DNA of 64,000 bases. Origin: Globisporangium splendens. Taxonomy: Eukaryota; Oomycota; Peronosporomycetes; Pythiales; Pythiaceae. Each line of letters starts with the position of its first letter. Within the stretch, counting starts at the first letter, position 1. Both the position numbers and the translations under genes were made by a program. The notes under the pieces were generated by a model, which saw only the letters and a program-made list of their open reading frames with translations, had not been told where the DNA came from and did no database searches. The stretch lies in assembly GCA_006386115.1 (NCBI GenBank), contig VFIW01000021.1:310001-374000 (forward strand), in the 5' to 3' direction. Positions 61,607 to 64,000 of this stretch are shown piece after piece.

Positions 61607-61903
61607 TGTAACGAGTCGGAGGTCTTCTTGAGATCTGATTGGTCGAAAGTCGGAAAGTCGGAACTTGATTGGCTGAAAGTCGGGGACGATGGCTTGGACT
61701 CGGAGGAGGAGGTGGCGACTTGATGGCAAATTGGAAAGTGAATTGAATGGAGGACTTAGTTCGCTAGCGCTACGTCTAAGCCTCCCTGCATGCATGCCTA
61801 TCCTTTCTTCAACTGATTCGACTTTTCTTCCTATCCAGGTGTCCTGCCTGCACCTGTATTTTTATCTGACTAGTTCCATATAACTGTATATATTAGTGTT
61901 ACA
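61607..61903 (-). repeat. Element E 5' LTR
   Basis: 297 bp, TGTAACGAG...GTGTTACA on the plus strand; contains two copies of GATTGG(C/T)(T/C)GAAAGTCGG at about 61638 and 61668. The matching 3' LTR is absent from the window. Confidence 0.8.
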
Positions 61904-61915
61904 TATGAATGCGAG

Positions 61916-62041
61916 CCTGACCTCGAGTCCGAGGTCAGGCACACGTTACACATGCCACGACGCTCCGCACGCTAGGCACGTGCGAAGTCAGGCACATGCC
62001 GATCCTACGCGCGTGCCTGGCGTGCGAGGTCAGGCACACGT
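61916..62041 (+). repeat. Short direct repeats GAGGTCAGGCACACGT with a small inverted repeat
   Basis: Copies at 61931-61946, 61984-61999 (two changes) and 62026-62041. The first copy forms a 9-bp stem with CCTGACCTC at 61916-61924. It lies between the Gypsy LTR and the LINE. Origin unknown. Confidence 0.65.
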
Positions 62042-62211
62042 GACAGATCCGGTTTTTTCTGGCAGCTGCCAGGTATTTCATTTCCTTCCCGGAGCGGTCC
62101 GTCAAGAAACTGGCTCCTGGCGTGCCCTCCCTGGGTAATAACCCGCAACTGTAACCCGCGCGGTGTGCTTGAAATAGCTCCCCTGAGCCCGTACCAATAA
62201 TTCTGCATCAC

Positions 62212-64000
62212 ATGTGCAACGTTAAGTGGATCCGTAGAAAAGTGTGTAGTTTTATGCAAAACGGGACAGATATGCTGATTTGTGTGCATTGAGCAGATTG
62301 GTGCAGTTGAGTTCTGTTCAAAAAAGGGACGAATAGAAGAGTACCGTAACCAACTGTTTACCGAGACTAACGCTACTTTTTGGACTTGGAGGAGATGGCT
62401 CAATCAGCGAAGAACTAGCCTACCCACCGAGCGCAAAGGAGGAGTGGCGATCTTGTTGAATCCCTATTCGTGCATACCTACACTGGCTCCATGTAAGCAG
62501 GATCAGTGGAATGCGCACTGGATGGCAGCTACGGTGACGTTGCGTGGTGAAACGGTGTTACTTCTCAACATCTACGCTCCTTCTACCGTATTTGCAAGGG
62601 AAGCTTTCTACAGAGCACTATCAGGTCTCCTCTCGTCACATGATGGACCCATTCTGTGCGGTGGAGACTTTAACTGCACTCTCAACCAGATGGCAGACAG
62701 GTCTCACAACAACCACAACAAAGTGCACGATTCCAGGGAATTGAAGAAACTGCTCCAGAAATTGAATCTTGTTGATACCCTCGAGGATGATGCTCTTCGC
62801 GCCACCGACACACGAGACGTCAAAGCATTCCATCGACAACATCACACCTACTACTATACACTGCCTTCAGGTGACAGTGCCAGCAGTAGGCTCGACCGAT
62901 GGTACTGCAGCAATGACCATCTCGACTGGGTTCGCAGCGTCTACCAAAGCGTAGCTGGTCCATTCTCCGATCACAATGGAGTCACGATCCGGGTAGCTGC
63001 TCCTGACAAGGTGATCCAAAGCAAGAAACCTCGAGTTGTCTATCCACTTCCGAAGAATGCAGCGGCGCATGCGGCGAGCATTGGAAAAGATTTCTTCGAA
63101 AAAGCTCATGATCAACTTGATGAATTACGTGGACGTTACTCTTCGCCTCGTGATTATGCTCTGGCCACAGCAAATTGGTGGGATGAAGCCAAGATCGCGC
63201 TCAGGATCGGGTACCTTGAAGCTAAAAAATCGTACTTCGCCAGATTGAATCAAGGATACAAGAAGAAAATCCAGAGGTTGCAGCGACGCCTCTCAGGATC
63301 AGAAGAGCAGATGCTCGATCACTCTGGTGGAGCGGTGAGTGATCATAACGTGGAGTTGTCGCAAGAGTTTCTTACCACCGCCACGAGTATCCGTCGTGCC
63401 ATTGCAGAATGCAAATCGAAGTGGCAGGCTTCGAAACGGGACCGCATTTTTCGGGAGCACATGCATCATGAACGAAAAACGAGCAAATCCTTCTACAAGC
63501 GTATCTCGACCAAGTTCCTTGACAACACTATCTTCACACTCGGTGGCACAGCGACTTGCGGGCCCATGCGTTCACGAGAACTTGCTGACGACATGGGAGA
63601 AGGATGGAAATCAATCATGCAACAGGCGCCCACTCTGCAAACTGACATCGATCAAATCCTCGATCCAGGAACAGCTATTCCTCCGTCGGACAGATTAGGC
63701 TTCCTGCTCAAACCGATCGATTCGAGTGAAATTAAACAGGCTGTGAAGAAATGCAAGAGAGGCAAAGCTCACGGTCCTGACGAACTCGGCAACGACTGGT
63801 ACAGAGACCACTGTGACGAGATTACCGGTCTATTCGAGCGACTTTTCAACTTGTGGATACCCGAATGCGTTCTACCAAGTTCGTTCAGTGAAGCCCATAT
63901 TCACTGCATAAAAAGTCCGTCTCTGCTGCATCGCCGCTGGACTACAGGCCAATCGCACTCCTCAACTCTGATTACAAAATATTCACACGGATATTTGCAA
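62212..64000 (+). pseudogene. LINE (non-LTR retrotransposon) ORF2 fragment: endonuclease and start of reverse transcriptase
   Basis: Open in one frame from about 62282 to about 63910 and partial at the window end. The APE-type endonuclease blocks are ERKGGVAILLNPYS, LLNIYAPSTVFAREAF, LCGGDFNCTLNQ (catalytic GDFN), SSRLDRWYCSNDH (R-x-D) and GPFSDHNGV (S-D-H catalytic end). A basic linker with coiled-coil character follows, then the RT start (AVKKCKRGKAHGPDELGNDWY, LFNLWIPECVLPSSF). At the AAAAA run near 63912 the frame shifts and RT block 2 continues as PLDYRPIALLNSDYKIF. Upstream of 62282 the endonuclease start is interrupted by a stop. It is a degenerate copy. Confidence 0.88.

Larger units (their letters stand above)
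56787..61903 (-). mobile_element. Gypsy element E (minus strand), 3' end missing
   Basis: 5' LTR 61607-61903, primer site TGGTAGCAC (61604-61596, 2 nt inside), a leader ORF, gag-pol. The integrase is cut after HLGTIEFA at 56787 where the D LTR begins; its 3' end is nowhere in the window. This is a different lineage from A-D: single-frame Gag-Pol, YLDD in RT, DSGAS in protease. Confidence 0.88.

Noticed and set aside
61514..61795. 93-codon minus frame across the element E LTR and leader
   Set aside because: It crosses the LTR boundary and primer site, and is Arg/Ser-rich with no domain; a chance frame.

Overview
The window is nuclear DNA of a flagellate oomycete (Peronosporomycetes). The evidence is short GT-AG introns of about 70 to 160 nt, an oomycete-type Inr core promoter at the aldolase gene, a dynein-arm assembly factor (so flagella), and a dense mix of Ty3/Gypsy, hAT and LINE elements. 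No tRNA, rRNA or CRISPR was recognised. I cannot name the genus.

Host gene block, 1-24.2 kb. In order: a DUF547 protein (partial); a plant-cysteine-oxidase/ADO-type thiol dioxygenase (-); a 2H cyclic phosphodiesterase (-); a GCIP/cyclin-D-binding protein (-); a 5632-bp hAT transposon (7207-12838); a RAD18-like E3 ligase (+); a small EF-hand protein (-); a SYLF-domain protein (-); class II fructose-bisphosphate aldolase (+); a DNAAF1-like LRR protein (+, one frameshift); a MINPP1-like histidine phosphatase (-); and a succinylglutamate desuccinylase/aspartoacylase-family enzyme (+). Exon structures were worked out by hand from splice signals and reading phase. The hAT element sits in what was a roughly 370-bp divergent promoter between the GCIP and RAD18 genes. 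It carries decayed host gene pieces as well as its transposase.

Transposon block, 25.2-64 kb. After an ankyrin gene fragment comes a nest of retroelements. Elements B and D are one Gypsy family, both minus strand, in tandem and sharing the LTR at 49163-49780. Element A (plus strand, 28275-44427) sits inside B with a 5-bp target duplication. Element C (minus strand, 35129-43650) sits inside A with its own 5-bp duplication. A solo LTR of family C interrupts B at 46980-47513. D abuts the truncated pol of an older Gypsy element, E (56787-61903). A LINE fragment runs off the right end. All five Gypsy elements use the same primer-binding motif 2 nt inside the 5' LTR.

The main discovery candidate: all three Gypsy families A, B/D and C carry a long ANTISENSE open reading frame. 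It starts 76-200 nt inside the 3' LTR, runs back towards pol and ends in a coiled coil overlapping the integrase/chromodomain end of pol in the same relative phase. The A and B/D antisense proteins share a motif in a part that does NOT overlap pol, so their similarity cannot be a by-product of pol homology. In three of the four copies an oomycete Inr-like motif lies just upstream of the antisense ATG. A second shared feature is a canonical -1 frameshift heptamer, in the right phase, at the gag-pol junction of A, B and C; D has lost one A from it.
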